Both the position numbers and the translations under genes were made by a program. A stretch of 64,000 bases of DNA, from positions 350,901,234 through 350,965,233 of the forward strand of contig NC_064622.1 of NCBI RefSeq assembly GCF_023898315.1. The letters are read 5' to 3'. Of this stretch, positions 41,366 to 53,697 are shown piece after piece; within the stretch, counting starts at the first letter, position 1, and each line of letters begins with the position of its first letter. This DNA is from Schistocerca nitens (lineage: Eukaryota > Arthropoda > Insecta > Orthoptera > Acrididae). Under the pieces are notes generated by a model. The model saw only the letters and a program-made list of their open reading frames with translations. It was not told where the DNA came from and did no database searches.

Positions 41366-42745
41366 ACCTGGTAAAAAAGTGGAGCACCCAGAAGACAAGG
41401 TCGAATGTCAATGTAAATACATACACGTACACACCATCGGAACCTGCGTAAGTGGTTAGAGTTGCAGTGTCTGTGATAGGTAGAATGGCCTCCATAGTTT
41501 TGTTCGCGTTTAGTTCAAATGGTTCAAATGGCTCTGAGCACTATGGGACTTAACTTCTGACGTCATCAGTCCCCTAGAACTTTGAACTACTTAAACCTAA
41601 CTAACCTAAGGGCATCACACACATCCATGCCCGAGGCAGGATTCGAACCTGCGACCGTAGCGATCGCGCGGTTCCGGACTGTAGCGCCTAGAACCGCTCG
41701 GTCACCCCGGCCGGCTCGTGTTTAGTGTTGTTACCAGGCCTGTTAGGGTATAAAAGGCGCGTTAGCAGTGCCAGCTGTCGAACGATCCTGTGAAGGGTGT
41801 GGAGACGCCGCACATTTGTATGGGACAGCGTCATCAGCCACCAACTGGGCATTTGAAAGGGTCCTCATTATGGATCTCCCTTTGGCCAGTTAGTCTTATG
41901 GTGCAAATATACAGATCTGTGGGGCATTCGGATGCGACAGTGGCTCGTTGTTGAAGTGCATGGGAACATCAGCGTAGGCATACTCGTCGTCAAGGTCCCA
42001 GTCGACCGACCACGTCTGGCCACCACAGGAGGTCTTCACCGTATTGCGGACCAAGCACATCGTATCCCCGTCAATTCCGCGTCTGCACTCCGATAACAAG
42101 TAATAGACTCCTTGCCAATTTCTGTGTACCGTACCCTTGGTCGGAGCCTGGTAGCAGCCGGATTAGGCTATTACCGTCCCATGCGTGGGCTGGTGTGACA
42201 CCTCAACGAAAAAGGCAGCGCATGGAGTGGTGTCGTAACCGGGAAGTACGTGCTGCCGACGAACGGCGTGTTCAGCGGTAAGCCGCGATTCTGCGGTGGA
42301 CCTGCTGACCATCGCTGGTGAGTACGGCGGTGACCTGGGCGTCGTCAAGCTGTATGGAGCCGTTGGGTATGACTTGAGGTAACTGCTGGTAACGACTCAG
42401 GGAACTCTGGCGGCACAACAGCACGTCACAAACATCATATGTCCTCGTGTGTTACCTCTCATGCGATGGCACCGCGGTGCTATTTTCCAACAGAGCAATG
42501 CTCGTCCACACAGGGACATGTCTCTATGAACTGTCCACCTGATGTTGAGATACTCCAGTATCCAGCAAGATCTCCAGATCTTCCCCCGATAGAACATATG
42601 TGGGACTAGGTCGGGAATCGCAGTAACCTGGACATCACGGATAAGATAAAATTGCGGTAGGCCAGCTTGCGTTGGTAAATGATACGACTTTATGAGCCCT
42701 TCCCAACCAAATCAGTGCATGCATACAGGCCAGTGAGGTGTACCG
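41366..42745 (+). mobile_element. Tc1-like transposon remnant (fourth family)
   Basis: It starts near ctacctggtaaaaaagtgga. The + strand then reads fragments of a Tc1 transposase, including QQSNARPHRDMS in place of QQDNARPH at about 42490, and ARSPDLPPIEHMW in another frame at about 42565-42605. The second catalytic Asp is replaced by Ser, and frameshifts are many. A SINE interrupts it at 41515-41715. Ends approximate. Confidence 0.65.
41515..41715 (-). mobile_element. Family 1 SINE nested in a Tc1 remnant
   Basis: Target duplication tcgcgtttagt / tcgtgtttagt (41504-41514 and 41716-41726, one difference). Confidence 0.9.
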
Positions 42746-42768
42746 TTATACTGATGAGTGGGATCATG

Positions 42769-43247
42769 TTGTATTGTATTGTATGGAACTGTGGACCTAG
42801 AAACGACGGAGAGGCTTCGTCTCCGCCGCAGTCCGCAGTGTTACACAACCCCACAATCAATAGGCTACAGCAGTCCATTCACCCCACCGCCGCCCCCCAC
42901 CAAAACTGTGCAGATCGGCCCCCAGTGGATTCCCCCCCCCCCCTTCTCCCCCCCCTCCGGGAACGTCTCACACCAGACGAGTGCAACCCCAATGTTTGCG
43001 TGGTAATTATGGTGTACCAGTACGTGGAGAAAGTGTTTGCACATCAATCGCCGACATAGCGTAACTGAGGCGGAATAAGGGGAACCAGCCCGAATTAGCC
43101 TTGGCAGATGGAAAACCACCTTAAAAACCATCCACAGACTGGCCGGCACACAGGACCTCGACACTAATCCGCCGGGTGGATTCGTGCCAGGAACCTGCAC
43201 GCATTCCCGTCCGGAAAGCAGTGCGTTAGACCGCACGGCAGGGAGCA
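42769..43247 (-). mobile_element. tRNA-derived SINE, long type with C-rich tract
   Basis: The minus strand has a tRNA-like head (gcggtctaacgcactgctttc, with B-box-like gcacgaatccaccc) and a body that on the + strand reads gaacgtctcacaccagacga and gcgtaactgaggcggaataa. A C-rich run (cccccccccccttctccccc) lies at 42931-42955. Related to an abundant locust repeat as I recall it. Confidence 0.6.
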
Positions 43248-43249
43248 TA

Positions 43250-44673
43250 TTACAAGTTCTTTGGAAATTTGACTCGATTTTGTAATCAACTCACTGGGAG
43301 TAATCACTTAAATATCACATAACCTCTCATCCCGAGAAGTTTTATTTCATTTCCTTCGCCCCTTCTGGGTGTTCCACTTTTTCGTGCCAGGCGGTGTACA
43401 TATAACAAACAATTGAGGCAGTGGGTGTAAGTGCTACTCTGGGATGAAGAGGTTGGCACAAGAGAGGCATTCGTGGCGGCTCGCTTCAAAATAGTCAGAA
43501 GCCCCATAGAAAGAAGACCAGGACGATGTTCTTTTCGGTTTTTGTACGAGTAGTTCTAAGTTTTCTTTTGATGTGGGAGTTGACTGCGTACTGATCGGCG
43601 GACTACGATAATCCAACTGCGAACAGAAAAGCAATTATCTTTGTACAATTTTAATAATCATTTTTGGAACAGCAGTCAAACTTTTTTAAAATTATCTTTA
43701 AGATTAATTGGGTGCGTTTTGCTTTTTCTCTGTAGCTCAGTTTCAATTAAAATTTTTATCCAAAAGAGATGTAGATCATTAGTTAATAGCGAGGTAAATT
43801 ACGTCTCTAGCGGGTTTGGACATATGTTTAAAGCAAAGTTGCCGGAAGGTTATCCAAAATTCATACCTGATCCATACGCAGCATCACGTCTATTGGGATC
43901 GTTACTATTTTCCCTGCTGGTATTGTGATTATATATGATTTAAGTACTAAAACAGACTCACTGTCATTTGTAGGACGAAATGGCGCTATGACAAATGGTG
44001 CCTGGATAGTTCGAGGTCATAGGACGTGACAATTTTGGAATCCCTCACAGTAACTTTTGCTTACTGATACCTTATTTGGAAGTAGATGTTTTTTGAATCA
44101 CCTGAAGCAAGGAACAACACTATTTACTATTTAATGAATAGCTTGCATAGAGCATCGGTCACATTTTGGTACCATATTTCTGAGTAGCGAGACACGAACA
44201 CCTGAAGAGAATGAGTTTATTTTGCTTGTATGTGTTAAAGAAGAAGGTAAAAGTTGCAGTGGAAACGTGGGAATACTATAGTATTCGCAGGCAGCGAGTG
44301 TAGATAGACAGTAAAAAGAAATTTGCATTGCAGTATATACAAGCTATTACCTATTTAATTAAAAAATAGATTTAAAGTAAGAAAATACCTGAAAAAAGAA
44401 TAGAAAATACATTTGCTCCCCTAATGAAAGTAAAGAAAGAATAGACAGTAGTTAACAAAAGAAAAGTCCAAGGAGGAAAAATTTTATTCTAGTACTACGG
44501 AAAAATTTTAATACGCCGCTAGATTTGTAATTTAAAATCATTACTTAAAATAATTATATTTATAAGAGATAGGGAGTCATGAATTAACAAAGGGAATTAT
44601 TGAACAGACGCTGGTACAGAAAGTTTTATCTCTGAAAGTAATAACGCCGCTGGCTCCTTTCTAAAATTTAAAT
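43250..44673. other. Unassigned AT-rich DNA
   Basis: About 1.4 kb without a supported gene or recognised repeat. A 95-codon open stretch at 43641-43928 has no domain or codon bias. Confidence 0.4.
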
Positions 44674-44685
44674 GAAATATGAAGG

Positions 44686-44888
44686 TTCAAAAATGGTTCA
44701 AATGGCTCTGAGCACTATGGGACTCAACATCTTATGTCATAAGTCCCCTAGAACTTAGAACTACTTAAACCTAACTAACCTAAGGACATCACACACACCC
44801 ATGCCCGAGGCAGGATTCGAACCTGCGACCGTAGCAGTCCCGCGGTTCCGGACTGCAGCGCCAGAACCGCTAGACCACCGCGGCCGGC
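44686..44888 (-). mobile_element. Family 1 SINE
   Basis: Perfect target duplication gaaatatgaagg at 44674-44685 and 44889-44900. Confidence 0.95.
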
Positions 44889-45147
44889 GAAATATGAAGG
44901 ATGATAGGCAGGAACAGGAATTTTCCGCGTAACTTACGGAAGAGTAAATATTTAATTAATCAGCGCATTAATTTGAAAATACGAAACAGAAGAGTTTTCC
45001 GTAGAACCTGTATCTGCGATCGGGTGAAATAGAACAGTTTTCACTTGCTTACCGGTATCAGTAAATAAGCAAAACATATGAATATTCCTCGATAACAACT
45101 GCAACAAAAACCCGTGGCATTTGCGTAGTTTGAAGAAAAAGTTCAAA

Positions 45148-45245
45148 TATGTGTGAATTTCTAAGGGACCAAACTGCTGAGGTCACCGGTCTCTAGACGA
45201 ACTTATACTAACAACAAGACACACACCTATGCCCGAGGGTGGGCT
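45148..45245 (-). mobile_element. Family 2 SINE, partial
   Basis: Only the tail half is present (gtgtgaatttctaagggacc to cccgagggtgggcttg); the tRNA-like head is missing. Confidence 0.75.
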
Positions 45246-45469
45246 TGTTTTAAGTTAAAAGTACTATTAACGTAATAAACTAAGCATACACATTGTTATT
45301 TTTTCGTAAATCTGAGGTTTAATCTTCATTTGGTTGTCCATAAGAATCACTGCCTTTTTTGTGTATGGCAGGTCAAGCAAAAGGAAGATATTAGTTACAG
45401 AACAATACATCATCTCTAACATAGTTTGCTTGTGCCATCAATAAGTATATAGTCGCCACCAAGTGCTGA

Positions 45470-45900
45470 GGTCATACGAGTGTGTAGTGAAAAGTAATGG
45501 CTCTTTCATGTGAAAAATCTTAAAGCTATTTAAATAAAACTAATCGCATTAACATTTTACATCTCTGTTCTTTATGTCTACACATTTATTTCTCAAGATA
45601 GTCACCCTTGCGACGAACATATCTCTCCTATAGAGAGAACAGTTTATTGATACCATCATTGTATAACGTTTTATTTTGTTGACGGAACTACAGCCTTACT
45701 CCTGCCTGCGCCGTTTCGTCACTTTCATAGTGAAGTCCTCGCAAGTGCTCTTTACGTTTTGGAAACAGATGATAATCGAGTGGGGTGAAGTCGACATTGT
45801 ATGGAGGATGAGCAGATGTCGAAGCGCTCGAGTGTGGTCTGGCATTGTCATGCTGAAGGAGACGATGCTCTTTGTGTGGACGACCTCTCAGAATTCAAAA
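45470..45900 (-). pseudogene. Mariner transposase remnant (C-terminal half)
   Basis: The minus strand reads ILRGRPHKEHRLLQHDNARP, then VDFTPLDYHLFPKRKEHLRG and a C-terminal tail to about 45480. HDNARPH and P-x-DYHLF are the second and third blocks of a mariner DD34D enzyme. The N-terminal half is absent and stops interrupt the rest. Confidence 0.7.
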
Positions 45901-46060
45901 CTCTTTAACAGCACGCTGTTTTCACGCACCGACGAGGTTGTGTTGTGCATGGTACAATCCGGAGCGTTCTAACAGCAGAAGTATACAATTATGTAGACAT
46001 TAAGAATAAATTTGTAGAGTGTTAATCACGCGTTTTTTAATTTAGAACAATAGTTTTCTC

Positions 46061-46288
46061 CAGAATGAAATTTTCACTCTGCAGCGGAGTGTGCGCTGAT
46101 ACGAAACTTCCTGGCAGATTAAAACGGTATGCCGGACTGACACTCGAACTCGGGACCTTTGCCTTTCGCGGGCAAGTTCTCTACCAACCGAGCTACCAAA
46201 GCACGACTCACGCCCCGTCCTCACAGCCTTAATTCTGGCCGAGTTCGAGTCTCGGTCCGGCACACAATTTAAGTCTGCCAGGAAGTTT
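46061..46288. mobile_element. Fold-back element with tRNA-like arm
   Basis: Perfect 13-bp duplication caatagttttctc at 46048-46060 and 46289-46301. Shorter relative of 8488-9584 and 53698-54053: it keeps one tRNA-like arm and the inverted ends ttcctggcagattaaaac / taagtctgccaggaag. Confidence 0.9.
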
Positions 46289-46429
46289 CAATAGTTTTCT
46301 CATAAAAAATACTCTGAGGGATTACTTTTCAGCACACCCTCGTTTTAGCACTAGGGCACACCCATCGAGCACCACAAGCGTGAGCCAGCCGCGTCGGAAA
46401 ATACGTTGGACATGCTTCATTTTGAGAAA

Positions 46430-46890
46430 CTAGTCCCATGGGAGGACGGTGCAACGTGACACGTCGTATGAGTGAACGTCGGTACGTCTCGGAAGCGACA
46501 GATGGCCCTAACGCCAGGCGTTTCCTCTCTGTCGGCCGGCCAGCTGAACGGAATCTATGCGGCCTGCCCTGCTCTGCTCTAGTGTCGTCGCGGCGCAGAG
46601 CCGCCGCCATTGAAGAGCGCGCTTCTTGTGGTCACCTTCTTTGTCTTCGGCGTGTCCTGGTCAGCGGGCAGCGGGCGGCGGTTCGTTAGCGCGAGACTGC
46701 GGCGCTCGCGGCAAGAAGAGAACTCGGCCGCGGCAAGAAGTGCGGCGAAATCTGGCGCTTTCCCCGCCGGCGCCCTGCCGCGCGGCATGTGAGGAATGGC
46801 CGCCGCATCACAGCTTTTTGGTGACGCTCCTCGGTGTCAGCTTTCGAGCTGTGTTCTTATGGGCAGCCATGCCTGTCGGTTGACACAGCG
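46430..46890. other. CpG-rich block with a signal-peptide-like frame
   Basis: Strongly CpG-rich DNA. From 46610 the + strand reads LKSALLVVTFFVFGVSWSAG and stays open to 46792. This would be a typical signal peptide, but the codon at its head is ttg within gccgccgccATTGaag, so no ATG opens it. It could be a broken first exon, a non-AUG start or chance. No clear splice donor follows. The block itself may be promoter or untranslated DNA. Confidence 0.3.
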
Positions 46891-47033
46891 TTTTCGTGAA
46901 AATAATAGTCAAGTCCTTGCGAATTTCACACGAAAAGTCGAATCTATAAGGGGTCTACATGTCGATAATTATATACCAGCATCGGAGTCGCGCTGGTGGC
47001 CCGCAAATGGAAACTTTTTCATCGCCCCTTATA

Positions 47034-48486
47034 CAGGGTGGAAAAAAAAACTGTCACAAAATTTTAACCATGGATAGCTGATGTCAGTAGGAACCAAAAT
47101 TACTAATGTTGTGTAAGTCGATAACGCACAATATTTAAGCTACGGAAACTTGGCGCCACGCGCTCCGATTGGTCGCGGGATTCCCCTGTTGCCGTATGCT
47201 CTGGACAACGCATGACCGCGAATGCTTTGCCTGCCGGAGTACGCCATGTATTCAAGGCGGGCCCGCACGCTCGGTGGTAGCGCACCAGCCTTCCACTCTG
47301 GGGGCCTGAGGGCGAAACCGCCGGAGTCCCGAAACATCCACTGTAGTTTTGTGATAAGACGTACCTGGAACAAACCCGTCAACAGCTGTTAGTTCGCATG
47401 CAGAAAGTCTTTTACAAACTTTTTGTAGCTAGGACATTGTTTACTTAAAGCAGGTGCTCGAACTGGCGACCCTCTGACTCGACACAAGCTTCGTAAAGTC
47501 GAACGGATTTGTGTCGAACTCTTTCAAAGATTCCTGGCATTGCCCTGATGCGATTGGAGTAATGTTGAATGCGATCCATTAATTCCTCTCCGTTTCTAGG
47601 TGCTTCGTGTCCGGGTGGGTGAATTAGAACTTTGGAGAATCCTCACAGGAAAAAGTCCGGTGGCGTGAGGTCTGGTGACCGCGGTAAACAACTCGATGGC
47701 GGGGAAGTTGGGATCTCGTGCAACACGTCACAGAAACCACCGGCTAAACCCTAGTCTCTCTTCATAGTCCGCCACACGATTTAGGTCTTGGACAAGATGG
47801 AAACTAAATGGATGCTGGCCGTCATGCCTCAAAACGTCCCAGACTAACCGATGAGTGACCACCATGTCGTGTCCAATCGCTCGAGTATTTGTCGCAGGTG
47901 CTTCCTCGAAAGGGTCGAGAACAATCTCTTCAAATACAGCACCCCGTTGTGTTCGAGATCTTCCAGCATCACCATGATATCCCTCTAAAGAGCCTGTTTC
48001 GCCAAGTCGCCGTGTGCGGGGTGGGTGGCTTCTTGCTGGGTACCGTTCCTCATGCAACCGTCGAGCTTCATGCGTATTATCGTCGGCTAGTCCATAAACA
48101 AAAACCATGTTGTTCTTCAAACGAATACTGTGCCGCCATGCTTACTGTATCACTAAATCGCAGGTGACGTGTGTGTGCTCTGAATCGAAGCCTACGTGTG
48201 AATGCCTCTGATGTGAGGTGGAGACAAACAGCAAGACCTATTCGACACGTGTGTGTATCACGATGTGGCAGTGAAGGGGCGAGCGACTTTTGTATGTGTG
48301 TGTGTGCGCTGCCGGCCAACCGACGAACGGCAATAGGGCAATTCCACGGCCAATCGGAGCGAGTGGCGTCAAGTTTCCATAGTTTAAAAATGGTGCGTTG
48401 TCGACCTACACAATATTAGTAATTTTGGTTCCTACTAGCAACAGCTATCCATTATTAAATTTGTGACGCAATTTTTCTCCACCCCG
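47034..48486 (-). mobile_element. DNA transposon with about 150-bp inverted repeats
   Basis: TA flanks at 47032-47033 and 48487-48488. The left end cagggtggaaaaaaaaactg and the inverted right end cggggtggagaaaaattgcg agree for roughly 150 bp, including taggaaccaaaattactaat. It contains a decayed transposase with a DUF4817-type N-terminus. Confidence 0.9.
47450..48120 (-). pseudogene. DUF4817-type transposase, internally deleted
   Basis: The minus strand opens at 48120 with MVFVYGLADDNTHEARRLHE, then RYPARSHPP and RLGETGSLEG, the N-terminal helix-turn-helix (DUF4817) of an arthropod transposase family. It continues to about 47728 with HPFSFHLVQDLNRVADYEER. After a junction near 47700 it resumes in the C-terminal region (NGEELMDRIQHYSNRIRAMPG, then EGRQFEHLL) to about 47455. 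The catalytic blocks between them have been deleted, so it cannot be active. Confidence 0.75.
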
Positions 48487-48948
48487 TATATTACTAAATG
48501 TCTAAAACAGTTCACGATCACAGTTGCAGGTTGCATATCATAGGGCTTCCAGGAGCAGTAAATCATTGATTTTCAATATTTCATATAATTACTTACCGAA
48601 TTAAAAGATTCAAAATGCTGGTATAATCTCCCCATTAAGATGTATACTCTTAAGTTGAAGGTTTAAACATCACAAGTAAAGTATTACAGTTAAAAACTGC
48701 GTATAAATCTTCAAAGGCGGCGTGACTCACAGCCTCGCAAATTACCCACACTACATCGATCCATTATTTCAGAATGAAAATATTTAGTAATTTCCCAATA
48801 ACTTTACACGTAATTTCAAATCTTTTCGAAACTCTTAACTGCTGACACACCTCACGAAATAATGAAAGGATAAAAGTTTAGCGCTTAATACATTTTCGTT
48901 GTCCATGCAGTAAAATTTCAGCTTCAGGTATTCAATTTATTACCTCTT

Positions 48949-49262
48949 TATCACTAACACTATTCGCAGCAGAGTTTGTAGACATTATCCACACATGCTA
49001 ATGAATGTACGTGCAAAATTATATCATAATAGATACATTGTGCACGAGACACGACCTCATAAACATCGAGATGCATGGAAAACTAGCTTTTACTAAAATG
49101 CTTTTAATTTATCACCCCTTTATCACTAACACTATTCGCAGCAGATTTTGCAGTCATGCCAATGAATATACCTGCAAAATTATATCATAATACGACACAT
49201 AGTTCAAGAGATACGACATCATAAACATCGAGATGCATGAAAAACTAATTTTTCTTAAACTG
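48949..49262. repeat. Tandem duplication, period about 172 bp
   Basis: tatcactaacactattcgcagcag occurs at 48949 and again at 49121. The following text runs in parallel: tgcaaaattatatcataata and cataaacatcgagatgcatg are in both. The second unit has small deletions. AT-rich, no coding signal. Confidence 0.85.
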
Positions 49263-49417
49263 GAGCACAAATTTTCGTTTTTTTCAAAAAAGGGGGATGA
49301 AGTTAGGGGTTACGTTCTGAAATGTGAAGCTTGAGCTTCTACCAGCGTATCGAATGTTCAAATAAGGGATTACAGCCGGGTAATGTTGTTGTTGTTTATT
49401 TGTTTGTGTCACTCAGT

Positions 49418-49618
49418 TCAAATGGACCAAATGGCTCTGAGCACTATAGGACTTAACTGCTGTGGTCATCAGTCCCCTAGAACTTAGAACTACTTAAATC
49501 TAACTAACCTAAGGACAGCAGACACATCCATGCCCGCGGTAGGATTCGAACCTGCGACCGTAGCGGTCGCGTGGTTCCAGACTGTAGCGCCTAGAACCGC
49601 TCGGCCACTCCGGCCGAC
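49418..49618 (-). mobile_element. Family 1 SINE
   Basis: Perfect target duplication gtcactcagt at 49408-49417 and 49619-49628. Confidence 0.95.
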
Positions 49619-49999
49619 GTCACTCAGTGTCGTGGTTATTAGCACCCATTCTACTGTATTACTGTATGACATTAATAGGGTTAAAATATATAGGCTCACA
49701 TTCACTCCCTCGCAATCTTTCTCACATTAGTACACAAAGTCACTCTTAACAGTACAAAAGTGAAAACCAATTCAAGATGGACTGTTAAAATATTGTTACC
49801 AGTCCAGAAAAGCCATGGGACAGCAAGTCCAAGAAAGCCAGTTGACTGATCCTAATATAATAACTGGATGAGCCAACCACCCACAGCACACAGTAAAATC
49901 TTCTACCTGACAACTTAGGCCGAAGGTCAGGCAAAATAGAAAATCGTAGAAAAGTAAATTGTAGAGCAAGTGCCACATCCATATCCTCGTCACTTACAA

Positions 50000-50192
50000 A
50001 TGTTCAAATGTATGTGAATTCCTAAGGGACCAAACTGGTGAGGTCATCGCTCCCTAAACTTACACACTCCTTAAACTAGCTTATGCTAAGAACAATACAC
50101 ACTCATGCCCGAGGGAGGGACTCGAACCTCCGGCGGGAGGGGCCGCGTAATCCGTGACATTGTGCCTCAACCCGCGCTGCCCCTCCACGCGG
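50000..50192 (-). mobile_element. Family 2 SINE
   Basis: Perfect 14-bp target duplication ctcgtcacttacaa at 49986-49999 and 50193-50206. Confidence 0.95.
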
Positions 50193-50206
50193 CTCGTCAC
50201 TTACAA

Positions 50207-50700
50207 TTGACGTGAGGTTTACTAATAAACCATCTTTTAGCCTCTCGTCCTTACACAAGGTGTAACGGGTATAAGAGCATATATTTTCAGATGTGGTTCC
50301 TTAAGATTTATGTTGGTTGTTTTTTCTCTGCATCGAACAGCCTTCCCACAAACATGTCACATAATTTACTACCAGATGTTTTCTGCACGGTCGAAGCTGC
50401 ACCACTAAGTAGACTACACCTGTCGGTATAGACTAAGCGTTTTGAGCCCACGCGTCACACTTCAACACCTTAGCTGCCGCCCAGGGGAAATTAAGCATTA
50501 TTGGCTTGCTCTTGCCACATGTACCTGGAGGTACTACCCAACCTAAAAACATATTGCTCCCGATATAGCTATATTTACTAGGCTGCAAATAACGTAAATG
50601 CTGATGTAATGCTGTTGAGTACATCGTCCTCAGTCATCAGTAGAAATATCTGCACTGATACCCGTTACATCCACTGTAAACTACACTCATTTCTAATGTC
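50207..50700. other. Unassigned DNA
   Basis: No gene or repeat recognised. Confidence 0.4.
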
Positions 50701-50707
50701 TCTTTAG

Positions 50708-50870
50708 TCCGGAACTGCGCTGCTGCTACGGTCGCAAGTTCGAATCCTGCCTCGGGCATGGATGTGTGTGATGTCCTTAGGTTAGTTAGGTTTAAGTAGT
50801 TATAAGTTCTAGGGGACTGACGACCTCCGATGTTAAGTCCCATAGTGCTCAGAGCCATTTGAACCATTTG
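50708..50870 (+). mobile_element. Family 1 SINE, 5'-truncated
   Basis: It begins in the tRNA-like head (tccggaactg, then B box agttcgaatcctgcc) and ends gagccatttgaaccatttg. No target duplication was found. Confidence 0.85.
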
Positions 50871-51880
50871 GTGAGTGAGGCTGCTCTTAGGAACTGGTAT
50901 GTAGTGGTTGAATATGGTAGCTGAATTTGTTTTAGTTTCACTCTTAACCGATTTCTCTCACAGCCTCAGGCACTAATAATAGGGTCGAGTATTTTATCTG
51001 GTTTAGGGAACGATAGCCTTTGTAACAGTCCAGTTTCATGGATAGTGGCTTTGTTCGTTCAGAACTCAGAAGTGTGGGAGTATAGGGTGAGGACCTTGCC
51101 CGATTACAGTTAGGTTTAGTGTTTATCAGTGTGAATATTTCTTGTATTTTTTACTCTTCTGATCGTCAATCCTCATCTGTGCTCAGCACTTTCTGTACTG
51201 TAATGTGTGTACCTTTGTTCATTCTCTTCCACTTGTTCAGTAAAGGTGTCGACAACGTTCAGCTTTCGGTATCAACTTTAGCTTGCAACGCTCTAACAAT
51301 GATTTACTTGTGAGTGTAGTTCCTTTCGCAAATTAACAGACTTTCCTGAATTTTACATTTTTCTTGGTGTGGTTTTGTGTGGCTCTGGCCACGTGGTTCT
51401 ATGCTGTTCAGTGTTAGTTTCATCCCTATTCCTGAAAATAATTGAATCTCTATTGTCGACCCGAATTACATTTCAACCGTAGCTTTCATTAGTCCTGTGA
51501 TGAATTTTCTAATTGGCGTTTGGCCGGTGGAACAAACTTATGCTCTCTCTAGACGTGTTGTAGGGTATATCATTCTTCTAGTTTCTTTTCTTTCTTCTGC
51601 GTCGAGTTAGTATGAATGTGAAGCGCCTGTGTGTATTTCCTTTAATATGTTATTCCCGTTCATTATGCATTTTCAATGATTTGGAAGCTCACCAGTCGAG
51701 AAATTTAATTCACTTTTTTAGTTACTTAACCATCCGAGCCAGGCACCATGAACCTTTATGTTTCATGGAAAAGTGTTACGTTTCCTTTTAATTTGATTGC
51801 ATAAAAATGTTCAGTCCAGTTTAAACTGAATTTCAACGTTAATGTTTATTCCAAAAATTTCATAGGATATATTCTACAGC
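50871..51880. other. Unassigned DNA
   Basis: About 1 kb, T-rich on this strand, with no supported gene or repeat. Confidence 0.4.
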
Positions 51881-51884
51881 AGTC

Positions 51885-52140
51885 CTCCGTTCGTGGTCTC
51901 GTGGTAGCATTCTCACTTCCTGAGCACGGGGTCCTGGGTTCGATTCCCGCGGGGTGAGGGACTTTCACCTGCCCCGAGATGACTGGATGTTGTTGTGACG
52001 TCTTCATCATCATCATTCATCCCGATTACGGTCCGAGGAAGGCAATGGCAAACCACCTCCACTAGGACCTTGCCTAGTACAGCGGCGCGGGTCTCCCCAA
52101 TCGTTCCTCTAAGCTCTGTCAAGAAGCCTGGGACTTCATT
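51885..52140 (+). mobile_element. tRNA-derived SINE, family 4-like
   Basis: The tRNA-like head tggtctcgtggtagcattct and B box gggttcgattcccgcg lie at 51895-51953, followed by gatgactggatgttgttgtg, catcatcatcat and aaggcaatggcaaaccacct. Confidence 0.8.
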
Positions 52141-52399
52141 TCCATTCTACACCTTTTGTCTTTGTGCAATTCATGGAGGCCTATTTATTTAATTAGTTGT
52201 TAAATACAGTTTCAGTGTTATAAAGTAGATTGTCTATGAACAGATCGATTGGCTGTATGAGAACAGAATGCACACTTCCGTTTGATGAGAGAGACTTATC
52301 CTCCGTTGTGTTAAATTAAAATCATTTATTGTTCGCGTAATTTATAATAGATGCTGCTCATAATTTTTACAGTTACTATTCAACATGCCTTTCAAATGG

Positions 52400-52695
52400 A
52401 TGGTTCGTCACGTCTGAAAAGGGCGCAATGCGTTCGACTGCTGTGTCCTATTCGAAGACGTTAAGCAAGCTTCATCACTCCGAACTGGTCGGTAGGAGGT
52501 GCACCACGGCCCTATAGTCTCCTTTATTGATCTCCTTATGGACCTCCCCAGCACTGACATTACGACATGCAGATCAGTCTGCGGTATTGGTTAACTCATT
52601 CCCAAGAATCCCCAAATGTCCTGGTACACAGGAGAACGATATCTCTCTGCAACCGGAGAAGGGCGTCCTGTATTTTTTGGGTGGTTTTATCTGCT
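52400..52695 (-). pseudogene. LINE RNase H fragment
   Basis: The minus strand at about 52630-52585 reads CVPGHLGILGNELTNTAD, matching the W-x-PGH-x-GI-x-GNE-x-AD motif of the RNase H domain in some non-LTR elements. Frames are broken around it. Confidence 0.55.
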
Positions 52696-52714
52696 CCTAC
52701 ATATATCATGTAGC

Positions 52715-53035
52715 AGCATCTGTTAGGCAGTGGGGCAATGATTTCGGACAATAACATTCCTGAAAATGGACTGGCCTGCCCAGAGCTCGACCTGAACCAA
52801 AAAGAACATCTTTGGGATGAGTGAGAAGGTCGACTTTGCTCCAGATCTCGGCATCCAACACCACTACTCTGGTTTTGGCTCTTGAGGAAGAGTGTACTGC
52901 CATTCCTCCACAGACATTTAGACACCTCGATGAAAATGTCCCCCACAGAGCTGAACCCATCGTAAAGGCGAAGGGTGGACTCATCGCATATTAATTTCCA
53001 GTAATAAGTGTTCGGATACTTCTGATCAAATAGTT
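52715..53035 (+). mobile_element. Tc1-like transposon, 5'-truncated (copy C)
   Basis: It matches the distal part of Tc1 copy B (cggacaataacattcctgaa, ttggctcttgaggaagagtg, ccacagacatttagacacct) and ends with the inverted terminal repeat gtgttcggatacttctgatc. The 229-codon open stretch on the minus strand across it is a shadow. Confidence 0.8.
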
Positions 53036-53697
53036 TATAATACAGCCTCCAATGCATCTTTCCTTTGGAAGCTACAAAAATTAGATGAAACAAATAGCAG
53101 CGCACACATAGACATTTCATAATTCCTCTCCGCACGTTCCGCACGAGAATGGAACGTGAAGAAACTCTAATATGAGGTGTGTAGAATGGGAAGTAGCGCC
53201 ATGACATGCAGATGGCTGTACACGCCGATCGCTGCTGTACGAACGGGGCTCTAAGAGAGTCGTGCGGGTTGTATAACCTCCACATGGGAGGCGCGAAAGG
53301 AAATTCACGAAGCTGTAGACAGTGATAGTCTCCTTCGATTATACTTACGACTTAATAACCAGGTGGAATGCAGCACATTTTCTCCTTGGTCCATCAACAA
53401 TCCATTTGTCTAATTATATTTCTCACACACTGTCCACCATAGCATGCACTTACGACCAAAGACTATATACACCAGAGACAATTTTCATAGAATTTACATT
53501 GATATATTACTGTGACATTAATTTTGTACGTTAGAAAAGCAATGATTCATGCATTATTGTCAAATATAATTAGTATTAACATCAGTAAATATTTTTATCT
53601 GATTTCTGTTTATGTTAAATGAAAAAATACCTGGATGACTAGCGTTCCGTAGCGTAAATATTTTTGTATAGAAAGCATACCGAATATTTTCATATCT

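Noticed and set aside
47140-47382. 80-codon GC-rich minus-strand frame inside the long-TIR transposon
   Set aside because: No transposase motif; it sits between the C-terminal remnant and the terminal repeat and is probably non-coding.
52596-53285. 229-codon open frame on the minus strand
   Set aside because: It runs antisense across the Tc1 copy C remnant and a LINE fragment; it has no domain and its composition follows the transposon strand.
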